Assembly: GCF_025751535.1 (NCBI RefSeq) | Contig: NZ_JAOWLC010000004.1 | Location: 1 to 64,000, forward strand | Origin: Lentibacter sp. XHP0401 | GTDB taxonomy: Bacteria; Pseudomonadota; Alphaproteobacteria; Rhodobacterales; Rhodobacteraceae | DNA: 64,000 bases | Reading direction: 5' to 3' | In this document: one piece after another, positions 50,256-59,278 of the stretch | How the letters are laid out: every line of letters begins with the position of its first letter | Position numbering within the stretch: position 1 is the first letter of the stretch | The notes under the pieces: generated by a model | What the model was told of the DNA's origin: nothing | What the model saw: only the letters and a program-made list of their open reading frames with translations | Database searches by the model: none | Made by a program: the position numbers and the translations under genes

Positions 50256-50288
50256 ATCGGTCATTCCAATTGTTTTCGAATGACCGAT
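50256..50288 (+). terminator. perfect inverted repeat after the thi operon
   Basis: ATCGGTCATTC and GAATGACCGAT, 11-base perfect arms around an 11-base spacer, eight bases past the SDR stop. No U-run follows. It may end the operon or bind a protein. Its arms are rather AT-rich for a terminator. Confidence 0.5.
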
Positions 50289-50628
50289 GCATCCGCAAAG
50301 CGGAAGTTCACGCCCACCATAGCGAAGGTTCGCAACCTGCCCCTGAGGAGGGGGCTGCTCACGGCCCTAAGCAGCCGTTGGTGGCGCTGGCAGTGAATGG
50401 CGGTGTGAGCTCAATGTAACGGATGCTGCGCACCCCACCAACCGCGGCAAGTTGCTGAAAGTTGGCATTCACCACGGCGAGAACGGCCCAAACTAGTCAC
50501 CAAACTTGCACTAGGTGCAGCAATGCAGATTGCTCGGCAGAGAACCTTGTTTTTTGTGCAGTAACCAAGAACCTCTGATGACCATAATTGTAGGCAAAGT
50601 TGCAGTTAGTCAGAGCGCGAAGTGCCAA
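50289..50628. other. non-coding gap
   Basis: Contains a short hairpin CCGC-AAA-GCGG (50285-50296 region) and a CCCCTGAGGAGGGGG stretch near 50341. No gene or known RNA recognised. Confidence 0.4.
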
Positions 50629-53148
50629 TTATGGTATCCGTTTCAACGCATCGCACGACCTAGTTTCGCCTAGATGGCATCCGATCTGATGCAGGTCGTG
50701 CCGCATCTCCGGAGAATTTTTAAAACGGTTCTCAGCGATTAAAAAACAGGTTGTGGCCTCCCCATGGACGCAACCAAGAACTCTTCTTTCCATCTTGGCT
50801 GCGCGTGCATCGTCACCCGGTTTATGCATGATTTGACACTGCAGACTGCGATCGCCCAAGCAGGCTTTTTGAGTATAGAAATACGCCAACGCGCGGTCTG
50901 GATACTCGGAATAGACCTCATAAAAACTTGCCGCCAGAAAACACGCTTTGGATGATCCCAAATCACATCCGCGTTTGGCGTAAGTCAATGCGCGCTCGGG
51001 ATTTCGGATCAAACCATCTTTCAGCCTCTCCCCCAACACAGCGCAGCCATCTCCATCTTTCAGGTCGCAGGCGTGCAAGTAAAGCGCCTGACTGATCTCT
51101 GGATACGGGGTCTGATACCGCATTTTGCTGTTGTCGCCCTGACCCGCTGCGTCGAACAGCGCGCCCAGTGCAATACAGTCGGCGGTGACATCGCGCGCAC
51201 AGCTGCGGCGCAAACGACGGACGGGGCCATGCCAAGAGGGGGTCACCATATCATAGCGCTCCATCAGCGCAGCGGGCACAGTGCCGTGGTCTGCAACAAG
51301 CTGCGCATGATCGCGTTTGAGCCGTGCCTGGAAAAACTCAACGCAATTTTGACCATCCCGGCACCCGATCAATGCGAGTTCAAGAGTTCGATCAAAATTA
51401 GTCTCTGTCGCAGATTTCATGTACATTTCATCATATGCAAGCTTGGTGCAACCCCAACCGTAGCCGAATTCACAAGCTTTTAGATAAAGGGATTGCGCTT
51501 CTTGCGCCGTTGTCTTGAGATGTGCGGTATCCCTGTCGCTTACAGCCGGATCCCGCAAAAGAGCGAGCCATGCACAACTGGGCCCGTCCATGAGGTTGCA
51601 ACCCGCTTGATAAGAGGCCAACGCAGCGTCGTGGTCCCGCACCGGCCCCCATGTCCCCCGAGGGGCGAGCAAAAGATCATCTATGCGTTGCAAAGCCAAC
51701 CCCCGCCTACTGCAGGCAGGGCCATTTCCACGGGCACACAAGTCTTGCAGACCGTTCATGCGCATTTCCGGTGCCAATGTAAGGTCCTGCGCAAGGGCTC
51801 TGGTACAGGCTTCCGGAAAACCTGCAGCACAGCCTCTATCATGGGGATGATTGCTGTTCGGCTCATAAATCGCATGCGTGATTTCGCTACAAGAACCAAG
51901 GTGGCCAAGATCGCAGGCGCGCTGCATCAGAGCTTTGTAAGAGTGCATGAAAAGCGGCGCATCGCGGTAACCCTGAGCCGTGATTGCGAGAGCCCGACAG
52001 GCACTTGCATCACCGTTCTGACACCCGACACGCGTTTGGTGAACATGTTCTCGCAATTCAAGCGCGACCTTGGTTTCGATCTCGGGCGACAAGATGTCTG
52101 CGCCCATTTCAATGATTTGCGTGCAGGCCCAAGCAATCTCATCTGGCCTGCCGCCCTGGTCCTGGCATATGGCATGGAAAAGTGGCCGCGCCATGTCGAC
52201 CGCGCCGCGTGCCAAATAAACCTGAGCCAGCCGGCCGCAGCCGTAAGCGTGATCATCACAGCTTTGCGCCATTAACCCGAGGGCACTCTCTGCATCGGGT
52301 GCTACCGTCGTACCATGCAAAAGATTATCAGCCGCAATGTGACACGACCATAGATCACCCAGATCACAGGCTTTTGTCCGAACTTCAAAGGCTTGATCGG
52401 GCTTGCGTTCCGCGCTTAGCGCATCGGCGAGTTTGCTGCACTGCGTAGAGTTGGCTGCGGCGCACCCCGCTACAAGCTGCCTGTGGCGAACATCTTCATC
52501 TGATGGCTCCGGTTGAGCGGGACAGGACGCGTGGTCCGGATCGAACTGGCAGGCGAGGTCGGCCATGGCCTCTGCCAAATCAGGATCGCGTGGATAAAGC
52601 CCAGGGTAGTCCGTCGTGAATGCGTGTCGGTAATTAGCAGCCAAAGCGCGGCACGCCTTCGCGTCCCCGGACATGCAAGCCTCCGTATAAAAGGACTTTG
52701 CCGGCGAAATTCCGGTAAATGGTTGATCTGTTTCGCGCGCAGGCGTTTCAAAGAGCCTGACACAAGACGGCCCGTGTTTGGCATGGCACCCAAGCCAATA
52801 TATCCCCTGCGCAAGTGGTCGGTCGCGAAACGTGGCACGTCCTGCATCGAGCATACCCGCTAGGGTATGGCAGGCGTCCCAGTCTTGCTGCTTGCAATCC
52901 GAGGCTAATGCGGCAACCTCCGGAGTATGTTCTGGGTGAAAATCATCTGCCCGCTGCGGTGAGAGGAGATCGTCGAGCATCGAACGGTATTTTGAAAACG
53001 TGATTTGCAGCGCATCTTTTGCTGCGGCTTCCTGACTCTCCAGCGCTTCGATCCGTGCATCTCGAAGCTTTTCAACGGTCCATTCAGCTGCCGCTGGGCG
53101 CGCAGCGGTGATCAGGCAAAATAGCATTGAGAAGGCGATATGCCACAT
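50629..53148 (-). CDS. large secreted Sel1-repeat, cysteine-rich protein
   Basis: An 839-residue exported protein: signal peptide ending AAA (residue 21), a coiled segment (LRDARIEALESQEAAAKDAL), then about 15-18 Sel1-like repeats with paired Cys seven to nine apart, such as ACDLGDLWSCHIAADNLL, ACEFGYGWGCTKLAYDEM and GCDLGSSKACFLAASFYE. Such Cys pairs stabilise each helix hairpin in periplasmic Hcp-type (Helicobacter cysteine-rich) proteins. Repeat proteins of this kind bind other proteins and can interact with host factors; nothing here defines the ligand. A single gene; upstream 443 bases are empty. Confidence 0.8.
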   Translation of the reverse strand: MWHIAFSMLFCLITAARPAAAEWTVEKLRDARIEALESQEAAAKDALQITFSKYRSMLDDLLSPQRADDFHPEHTPEVAALASDCKQQDWDACHTLAGMLDAGRATFRDRPLAQGIYWLGCHAKHGPSCVRLFETPARETDQPFTGISPAKSFYTEACMSGDAKACRALAANYRHAFTTDYPGLYPRDPDLAEAMADLACQFDPDHASCPAQPEPSDEDVRHRQLVAGCAAANSTQCSKLADALSAERKPDQAFEVRTKACDLGDLWSCHIAADNLLHGTTVAPDAESALGLMAQSCDDHAYGCGRLAQVYLARGAVDMARPLFHAICQDQGGRPDEIAWACTQIIEMGADILSPEIETKVALELREHVHQTRVGCQNGDASACRALAITAQGYRDAPLFMHSYKALMQRACDLGHLGSCSEITHAIYEPNSNHPHDRGCAAGFPEACTRALAQDLTLAPEMRMNGLQDLCARGNGPACSRRGLALQRIDDLLLAPRGTWGPVRDHDAALASYQAGCNLMDGPSCAWLALLRDPAVSDRDTAHLKTTAQEAQSLYLKACEFGYGWGCTKLAYDEMYMKSATETNFDRTLELALIGCRDGQNCVEFFQARLKRDHAQLVADHGTVPAALMERYDMVTPSWHGPVRRLRRSCARDVTADCIALGALFDAAGQGDNSKMRYQTPYPEISQALYLHACDLKDGDGCAVLGERLKDGLIRNPERALTYAKRGCDLGSSKACFLAASFYEVYSEYPDRALAYFYTQKACLGDRSLQCQIMHKPGDDARAAKMERRVLGCVHGEATTCFLIAENRFKNSPEMRHDLHQIGCHLGETRSCDALKRIP

Positions 53149-53591
53149 AATGATCTCCAGAAACCAACTTAAATGTGAAATGCAAATCGGCCTGAAGTAC
53201 GTCCGAAACCGGAAAACAATGTGGTGTGTGACAACTTGTGACGAGAATGCGGGTAATGGGCACTCGACGCATTACAACACTGGGCTGAGGGAGGCTTTTG
53301 CATCAAAGCACTTACTTTTAGCCCAAGTCTTTCTCTTGCTGACCTTTGAGCCAAGCGCATCATGCTTCCGTAGCCGTTTGGAGGCTGAATGAAGAATCTA
53401 CTTTTACCGGCATGACGTTTGCACATATCCAGTGAATGTCTGGACACCGACCTTGTTGTCATCGGAAACGTGATTGGTGACTACGGCTCAGCTAGAAAGA
53501 CATCGTGACCGGATGCCAAGTGAGTTGGCCAATCAAGCCGGGGATACTGTGGTTCGTGCAACACCTCTGCCTAAGTGAGCTTTCACAGCGT
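53149..53591. other. 443-base non-coding gap
   Basis: Between the start of the Sel1-repeat gene and the end of tonB. Only short random frames; no hairpin or promoter that I can support. Confidence 0.4.
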
Positions 53592-54419
53592 TCAACCGAA
53601 GCGGATGTTGAGCGTAAATGTGTACTGTGGTTGCGTCAAGCCTTTGGGAGCACGGGGAAACGAGCGTGCTGACCGGACGGCGCGCAGGGCAGCGCTATCG
53701 AACGCCGCCGAGCCCGACGATCTTGTGACTGTTACAGACACAAGCTTCCCAGATTGCGCAACAATGATACGCAGGCGCACAGTGCCTGTCCCGCTGGCTC
53801 CCGAGGGAAAGCGTTTATGCCGCAGAATGCGATTTCGGACCTGACCTCCCCATTTTGCAATGAGTTTACTTTGCTTGCCTTGGCTCAACCCTGCTGATTG
53901 GGTTTTACCGTTAGCGCCAGCCTGTGATCCGCCTCCTGTCCCTGAAGCGCGTTGAGCTTGGCGTGCGGGCGGTTGCGCCGCTTTCTTGTTTTGGGTCTGC
54001 GAAGGTTTCGCTTTGGCTTTTGGCTGCGGCTTACGCTTTGCAGCCACAGGTCGTTTGGGAGGCGTATAACTCTCGGTTTGGATAATTGGTGCTCTGGCCT
54101 CCGATGTTGGAGCCAGGATTGGCACGGGCGCTGGCATTCGCCGAGACACTTGCGGGCTTACAGGGCGCAGAATGTCGCGCAAGGCCGCTGTTTCGGGTGG
54201 TGTCATGTCGGCGACCATAGCTGTGATCTCTGGTGGAGCCATCCATTGGTTGATGATTTCGTTCACGTTGCCGGTGACTGCGTGGAGCGTAATTTCGGCC
54301 TGCCCGTCTGATCCACTGGACATCATATCAATGTTGGAGCTGCGATGCATTGCCAGAACTGCAAGATGGACCGCTATGGCTAGAACCGCAAAACCGGCAA
54401 ACTCAAGGGCGCGCTTCAT
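53592..54419 (-). CDS. tonB: TonB energy-transducing protein
   Basis: A 275-residue protein: N-terminal anchor (about residues 8-26), a Pro/Lys/Ala-rich periplasmic stretch (about 95-175), and a TonB C-terminal domain (about 195-275) with WGGQVRNRILRHKRFP, GTGTVRLRIIVAQSGKLVSV and RSARSFPRAPKGL. It carries the proton motive force to the receptor encoded upstream. Its start overlaps the exbD stop (ATGA). Last gene of the exbB-exbD-exbD-tonB operon. Confidence 0.9.
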   Translation of the reverse strand: MKRALEFAGFAVLAIAVHLAVLAMHRSSNIDMMSSGSDGQAEITLHAVTGNVNEIINQWMAPPEITAMVADMTPPETAALRDILRPVSPQVSRRMPAPVPILAPTSEARAPIIQTESYTPPKRPVAAKRKPQPKAKAKPSQTQNKKAAQPPARQAQRASGTGGGSQAGANGKTQSAGLSQGKQSKLIAKWGGQVRNRILRHKRFPSGASGTGTVRLRIIVAQSGKLVSVTVTRSSGSAAFDSAALRAVRSARSFPRAPKGLTQPQYTFTLNIRFG

Positions 54420-54805
54420 GGTGTGTTCACCCCAACATCGACCTGAACTGCGCCCGCCGCTGCCAACTCGGTCATCACCCGCGTGAGCGCTTGTGCAGGG
54501 GCCAGAGCATCTGCGCGCAGTTCAATGCGCCGATCAGGCGCTTTCGCCAGCGCTGCGGCGAGTGCTGCAGTAGCCTTTGCGCCCTTTTCGGCTTCAAAAT
54601 AGAGTGCGCCACCCCGGTCGATGAAAGCCTTCAGGCTGGCTTCTGCCGGCTCACCCACAGCCGCTAGCGGCGGGGTGATTTCAACAGGATCAGGGCTGCT
54701 CAGTTGGGCGCTCATGAGAAAGAAGATCAGCAAGAGAAACACCACATTGATCATGGGCAATATCGCTTCGCTTCGCGGCTTTCGTTTGAGAGTTTCTATT
54801 TGCAT
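54416..54805 (-). CDS. exbD: ExbD-type biopolymer transport protein (second)
   Basis: A 129-residue protein with one membrane segment (about 18-40, AILPMINVVFLLLIFFLM). The usual Asp of the ExbD membrane helix is replaced by Asn in this copy (PMINVVF versus PMIDVVF in its partner), so it probably cannot translocate protons alone and may act as a structural or regulatory subunit of a mixed dimer. ATG 54805 is four bases past the stop of the other exbD. Its periplasmic domain is normal in size. Confidence 0.82.
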   Translation of the reverse strand: MQIETLKRKPRSEAILPMINVVFLLLIFFLMSAQLSSPDPVEITPPLAAVGEPAEASLKAFIDRGGALYFEAEKGAKATAALAAALAKAPDRRIELRADALAPAQALTRVMTELAAAGAVQVDVGVNTP

Positions 54806-54809
54806 GGCT

Positions 54810-55193
54810 CTACTCCGCCACAGCAAGCGCGGTAAATCCGGCTTGTCTCAGCAATGTGGCTGTATCGACCAGGCGCTGTACATCAGCCATTGGATCCGCG
54901 CGCAAGACCACGGTCGCCTCTGGCGCAGCGTTTTGCGCAGAGAGCCATTCGATGAGAGTGCCATCTTCGCAGGGAATGCCGTTGAAGCGATAGCCAGAGG
55001 GCAGAATGTCGACCAGTCGTGGCAAGCTTGGTGACAGGCTAACGCCACCGGTGCTCAATGGTACAGGTATCACCACACCCGCTCCAAAACGTGAGGCGAG
55101 CATGAAGAAGACCAAGAGTAAAAAAACTACGTCGATCATGGGGGTCAAGCTGGGTTGGCGCCGATTGCGCTTGGGTGTGGTGAAACAGCTCAT
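54810..55193 (-). CDS. exbD: ExbD-type biopolymer transport protein (first)
   Basis: A 127-residue protein: cytoplasmic N-terminus rich in basic residues (TTPKRNRRQPS), one membrane helix with the conserved LTPMIDVVFLLLVFFML (Asp at about residue 20 carries the proton), and a periplasmic domain (50-125) with RADPMADVQRLVDTATLLRQ. Forms the motor with ExbB. It overlaps exbB by four bases. The operon has two different exbD genes, of which only this one keeps the Asp. Confidence 0.88.
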   Translation of the reverse strand: MSCFTTPKRNRRQPSLTPMIDVVFLLLVFFMLASRFGAGVVIPVPLSTGGVSLSPSLPRLVDILPSGYRFNGIPCEDGTLIEWLSAQNAAPEATVVLRADPMADVQRLVDTATLLRQAGFTALAVAE

Positions 55194-56116
55194 AGCGCGG
55201 ATGTGTCAGGGGCTTTGGCGATGAAGATGCGTGTCGCGGCATCTTCGATATCACGGCGCATCCGCTCTATGACGGCTTCAAACCATGTCAGCGTCACTGA
55301 TGCCGGAATGGCGACAGCCATACCAGCCGCGGTTGTCAGAAGCGCTTCCCAGATGCCACCAGCCAGCATCGACGGATCTGCGCGATTGCCGCTCTGTTGC
55401 AGGGTCTGAAAAGCAGCGATCATGCCGAGCACAGTGCCAAGCAAGCCCAAGAGCGGCGCAATTGTAGAAATGAGCTCAAGCACGCGCAAGCCGCTTGAGG
55501 CATCGGCAAGTGCGTTGCGTGCCACGCGGGACGTTTCCTCACGGGCGCTTTCCTCAGGCAAGTCGGTGCGTGCAATAAAAGTTGAGCGTAACACTTTAGC
55601 ACGCAGATTCTGGGCGCGTGAAACCATGGTTCGGGCGGCATCAAACTCGCCACTTTCCCACATTTCGACAGCCCTGCGCATACGCCCGCGCGACCACGCT
55701 CCAATGAGAATGAACCGCCAAAGTATCCACAAGATGACGGTGAGGGCAAGAACCGAGAGCGCCGCAATGGCCCAAATTGCCGGGCCGCCTTGCTCCAGAC
55801 GATGGAACATTCCGGCGGCTGGCTGGGTGGGGGCTGACGGTGACGTCTCAATGTTTTCGTCGCCGACAGCCGCGGGAGGCGCAACGGGTGACCCTATCGG
55901 GGTAGACGATTGCGGGAGTGGCGCTTGCAAGGGCGCTACGCTTGTGTCGGACATCTGCACAGGAGACGACATCAGAGGTTGTGCCGGTGCGGCTTCAACA
56001 TCGGAGTGCATATGATGATCATGAGCCTCCTGAGCTGCCAGAAAGCCCGCTGATGTCACCGTGAGCATGATAGAAAAAACAGTCAAATATAGGCAGCGGT
56101 TTGATAAGGTTTTCAT
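55190..56116 (-). CDS. exbB: ExbB proton channel protein with an exported, His-rich N-terminal extension
   Basis: A 308-residue MotA/TolQ/ExbB protein. Unusually, a signal peptide (1-28) is followed by HDHHMHSD (32-39) and a Pro-rich linker (to about 105) before the first core helix (about 112-137). The core follows with VARNALADASSGLRVLELIS, TIAPLLGLLGTVLGMIAAF (about 230-250) and GIWEALLTTAAGMAVAIPAS, typical of ExbB. The His cluster could bind copper or zinc outside the membrane. ATG 56116 is chosen because AAGAGC and the signal peptide follow; the earlier frame start adds 22 residues. Overlaps exbD. Confidence 0.88.
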   Translation of the reverse strand: MKTLSNRCLYLTVFSIMLTVTSAGFLAAQEAHDHHMHSDVEAAPAQPLMSSPVQMSDTSVAPLQAPLPQSSTPIGSPVAPPAAVGDENIETSPSAPTQPAAGMFHRLEQGGPAIWAIAALSVLALTVILWILWRFILIGAWSRGRMRRAVEMWESGEFDAARTMVSRAQNLRAKVLRSTFIARTDLPEESAREETSRVARNALADASSGLRVLELISTIAPLLGLLGTVLGMIAAFQTLQQSGNRADPSMLAGGIWEALLTTAAGMAVAIPASVTLTWFEAVIERMRRDIEDAATRIFIAKAPDTSAL

Positions 56117-56140
56117 GTGTAGCTCTTTTTGGTCAAACAG

Positions 56141-56175
56141 AAAATCGGTGCGCAGCCAGAGACGGCTGCGCACCG
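56141..56175 (-). terminator. terminator between the TonB receptor and exbB
   Basis: On the minus strand GGTGCGCAGCC pairs perfectly with GGCTGCGCACC (56148-56158 with 56165-56175) around a six-base loop and is followed by GATTTTCTG. It is directly after the receptor stop codon and before the exbB start, so it would separate strong receptor expression from that of the motor genes. Confidence 0.75.
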
Positions 56176-56192
56176 GGGCCATAGTGTGAAGA

Positions 56193-58259
56193 TCAGAATG
56201 TCATCTCGTATTTCACATAAAATGTCCTGCCGGGCTCATCGACTTGAAACAGAGCGGGATCAAAGACATCCGAGCGGCTTAGATGGTTGGCATAGGTCTT
56301 GTTGGTGACATTATCGACGCCAAACCGGAGCATGGAGTTGTCATTCGGGGCGTAGCTTCCAAACAAGTCGAGCGTTGCCCAACCGCTTGTTTTGCCCGGA
56401 TCACGGGCCGGGTCGATCAGGTTCTGGATTGCGGCCCAGTTTACCCGCGCGCCCCCGCGCCATGCATCGCGGCCATAGCTGACTGTGAATTTTCCATTGA
56501 ACGGTGCGATCTGTGCAAGGTTTCTGTCATCGGATAAATTGCGCCCGCGTGTGTAGGCCGCATCTCCAGAGATGAGCCAACCATCGCGTTCCCATGCTCC
56601 TGATAGCTCCAAGCCTGCGAGTTGGGCATCGACGTTGCGGTAAGTTGTAACTCCTGACACACTGAAGGCATCGCGCAGAATGTAGTCATTCACCCGGTCA
56701 ACATATGCTGAGGCTGCGAGGTTCCAGTTGCTGCGTTCTACAATGAGGCCCATGTCGAACTGGTTGTGCTTTTCCGGTGCAATGTCGGGATTTCCGACCC
56801 AGTTCATCCGCGCCATGGCTCGCTCGTTGGCATCAGCAGTGCGCACAGAGCGCGATAACCCGAAATAAAATGTATTGCCCGGTGTGAACTCATGCTCCAG
56901 CCGGACCAGGGCGCTAACATTGTTCTCGGTGCGGGGGCTGTCAAAAGTGGTGCCATATTGTGTTGTGTAGTAACTGTTGGCTGGCATCCCGCCACCGGTA
57001 GGAGCGACTGCGGCCAACCCGGAACTGGCGCGCACGCGATCATAGCGCAAGCCAAATTTGACCATGGTCTTATCGCTGATGTCCGTTTCGGTTTCGGCGT
57101 ACAAGCCTGTTTGAGCAATTGTGACATCGGGCCAGCTGAGGGCTATTTGGCGAGACGGATCGCGCGCTTCAATTGCCGCGATAGGGCCCATATAACCTTC
57201 GGCCATTCTATTGTTTGACTGGTGATCAATACCCACTTTTGCCCGCGTCTGACCAAATTCGAATTGGGCCTCAACCTTGCCTCCAAACGTGTCTGACGTG
57301 GTCGGTGCAACCATTCCCATCATACTACTGCCGCGTAGAGAGTAGTTGTCCATGATGTGATCAACCTCACTCAAGAAGAGGTTGCTCTCGATCCGGCGCA
57401 AGGCACCAGCGTCCAGATCAAATCCACCGCGCAAGCGATAGATGGTGTTTGCATCATAGATACCATCCATTCCTGCGCCGGCAAAAAGCGCGTCGTCGAC
57501 GCGGTTCTTTTCGTAGTCAAAGGCAAGGTCTACACCGTTGCGGGCATAGCCAAAGGTCAGGCCTGCATTCTTTTGCTGGTAGCCGCTGCGCACCGCAACA
57601 CCGTCACCATTTTCATAGTTCCCCGCTTTGCCTGCCATCGCACCACCTTGCAGGTAAAATCCGTTACCCATGTTGAAAGTGACGCGGCCGCTAGCGTCTA
57701 GAGTTTCAGAATTGCTCGTGCCGCCAAACGATACGGTTCCGCTCCAGCGTGGCGTTTCTTCCAGGTCAGGCGCGTCGCGCTCAAGGATCACGGCGCCGCC
57801 CGTAGCACCTGGCCCATTCGCAACCGAGGCATAGCCGCGTTGCACCACAATCCGGTCTGCGCGATATCCGGCAGCTACACTGCTTGGGGGGTCCATTCGG
57901 TTGGGACAGCCGCCATAGGTTACAGACCCTGAGTCGATGACCGAAATTTGGTTCTGTGATTGGCCACGGATTGAGATTTCAAGCGCGTGACCGCCCATCC
58001 GGCCTCCGGTGATACCGGGCGTGCGGCGCAATAGGTCACCCACGTCTGCAGCGGGCGGAACATCGGCTCCCATAGGGTCGATTACTGTCTGAGCAGTGCC
58101 CTCAGCAGGAGGCCGCAAAGACTGGTTTTTGACGTCGATCGGCGTGAGTTCGACTGGCCCGATATCGGTCTCGATGGTTGATTGAGCGCTGGCCATGTTC
58201 GAGGCTGCAGCAAGGACAAGAAGGCTTACGCCAAGGCGCAGTGAGTTTTTGAAGGTCAT
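56193..58259 (-). CDS. TonB-dependent receptor of the OprC/NosA copper type
   Basis: A 688-residue outer-membrane receptor: signal peptide to SAQ (residue 26), plug domain (about 55-165), and a 22-strand barrel ending in aromatic F. It has the OprC/NosA hallmark YGGCPNRMDPPSS (115-127): C118-x3-M122, and H301-x-M303 in DHIMDNYSLRG. In the OprC structure these CxxxM and HxM groups together bind copper; both are kept here. It should import copper across the outer membrane, powered by the tonB-exbB-exbD operon just downstream. The TonB box lies near IDVKN. Regulation is not visible. Confidence 0.85.
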   Translation of the reverse strand: MTFKNSLRLGVSLLVLAAASNMASAQSTIETDIGPVELTPIDVKNQSLRPPAEGTAQTVIDPMGADVPPAADVGDLLRRTPGITGGRMGGHALEISIRGQSQNQISVIDSGSVTYGGCPNRMDPPSSVAAGYRADRIVVQRGYASVANGPGATGGAVILERDAPDLEETPRWSGTVSFGGTSNSETLDASGRVTFNMGNGFYLQGGAMAGKAGNYENGDGVAVRSGYQQKNAGLTFGYARNGVDLAFDYEKNRVDDALFAGAGMDGIYDANTIYRLRGGFDLDAGALRRIESNLFLSEVDHIMDNYSLRGSSMMGMVAPTTSDTFGGKVEAQFEFGQTRAKVGIDHQSNNRMAEGYMGPIAAIEARDPSRQIALSWPDVTIAQTGLYAETETDISDKTMVKFGLRYDRVRASSGLAAVAPTGGGMPANSYYTTQYGTTFDSPRTENNVSALVRLEHEFTPGNTFYFGLSRSVRTADANERAMARMNWVGNPDIAPEKHNQFDMGLIVERSNWNLAASAYVDRVNDYILRDAFSVSGVTTYRNVDAQLAGLELSGAWERDGWLISGDAAYTRGRNLSDDRNLAQIAPFNGKFTVSYGRDAWRGGARVNWAAIQNLIDPARDPGKTSGWATLDLFGSYAPNDNSMLRFGVDNVTNKTYANHLSRSDVFDPALFQVDEPGRTFYVKYEMTF

Positions 58260-58360
58260 TTAGACACCCCTGAAAAAGTAAAATAACTGTAAAGCGTGCC
58301 GTGTCTCACCCGAGATCACAGCCGCCAGCACGCCGTTCGGGCGTGCATTTCGTCGTTCAG

Positions 58361-58723
58361 TTAAGTTTTTTCTGGCGGTGCCCTGATACTGTCCGAGAGC
58401 AGTATAATTCGGGCTTGAACCACTTGGTGCTGTAAAAATGCCGGCTGCGGCAAGAGGCGAAGAGCAACAGGCACAACGGTTGGCGACGGACAGAGTGTCG
58501 CCATACCGATCACGCAGAGGGGGCAATGCCCTTCTACGGTTTGGTCTTCCATCGGATTGCCGGTTTCGGGGTCGATAATGACAGTCTGGACGCCACCATC
58601 GGCGCAGAGTTGAATAGCCAAGCCGTCTATGCTGGACAGAGTGCGCGGCACAAAGGCCGAAGCAATTTCGATGGCAAGGACAAGCGACAACAGCAACGGC
58701 AAAACCTTGCCGAGCAAACGCAT
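58361..58723 (-). CDS. DUF2946-like small membrane protein next to the copper-type receptor
   Basis: About 120 residues (ATG 58723; 58744 is possible). One N-terminal hydrophobic helix (VLPLLLSLVLAIEIASAF) then an exported part with the HCPLCVI motif (about residues 62-68), the HCxxC signature of DUF2946. It lies 101 bases upstream of the receptor gene on the same strand, so both may share a promoter. A companion protein for copper handling (delivery or reduction) is inferred. A longer overlapping frame on the same strand is not preferred because it lacks any family motif. Confidence 0.65.
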   Translation of the reverse strand: MRLLGKVLPLLLSLVLAIEIASAFVPRTLSSIDGLAIQLCADGGVQTVIIDPETGNPMEDQTVEGHCPLCVIGMATLCPSPTVVPVALRLLPQPAFLQHQVVQARIILLSDSIRAPPEKT

Positions 58724-59278
58724 TATATGTGTCCAAACGATCATCTGAAAACTTTTGGTCGTGTTCCGAATTTATGGCAAGCAGCAAGTTGCCGCAGCAC
58801 GGCAATTTAATTGACTGTGGGTTCAACTTGCCAGCGCAACAACTGATGTGGCTGTTTCTGACAAGTTCAAGCCAGCCTCAGCACTGGCAGAACCCCACCA
58901 CAAAATTGATCGAAGCCAGCCCAATTAACGCAGCCTAAAACATCCCAAAGTATCAAAGTTTCCGGTCAATCAACACACGCAGCGTCTTGCGTTGGGTTGT
59001 TTTGAGATGCCCTGTCGCCTGTTGCGCTGTGCATCGCAGGACCAGCTTGAATTTGGGGTTCGGATTGAGACATGATGTGCTTCGGAAACACTGCGCGACT
59101 TTGGATGAGGTCTGTATGGCAACGATGAATGCAGGACCGGGCGGTCCCGCGGTGGATGTTTTTGAACCTTTGTCAGTGGCGGTTCTTTCCGAATGGCGTC
59201 GGCTTTGTTCGGCCTAAGTTTCGGCATTTGGCGACAAAAGAGGCCGGTGCAAATCTCTCTGAGAACACCCTTTCGAGG
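58724..59278. other. 555-base non-coding gap
   Basis: Between the DUF2946-like gene and the FAD-dehydrogenase stop codon. It should contain the promoter of the receptor unit. Short frames have no motifs. Confidence 0.4.

Noticed and set aside
58260-58826. 188-codon minus-strand frame
   Set aside because: Overlaps the DUF2946-like gene in another frame; that frame has the signal and HCxxC motif, this one has none.
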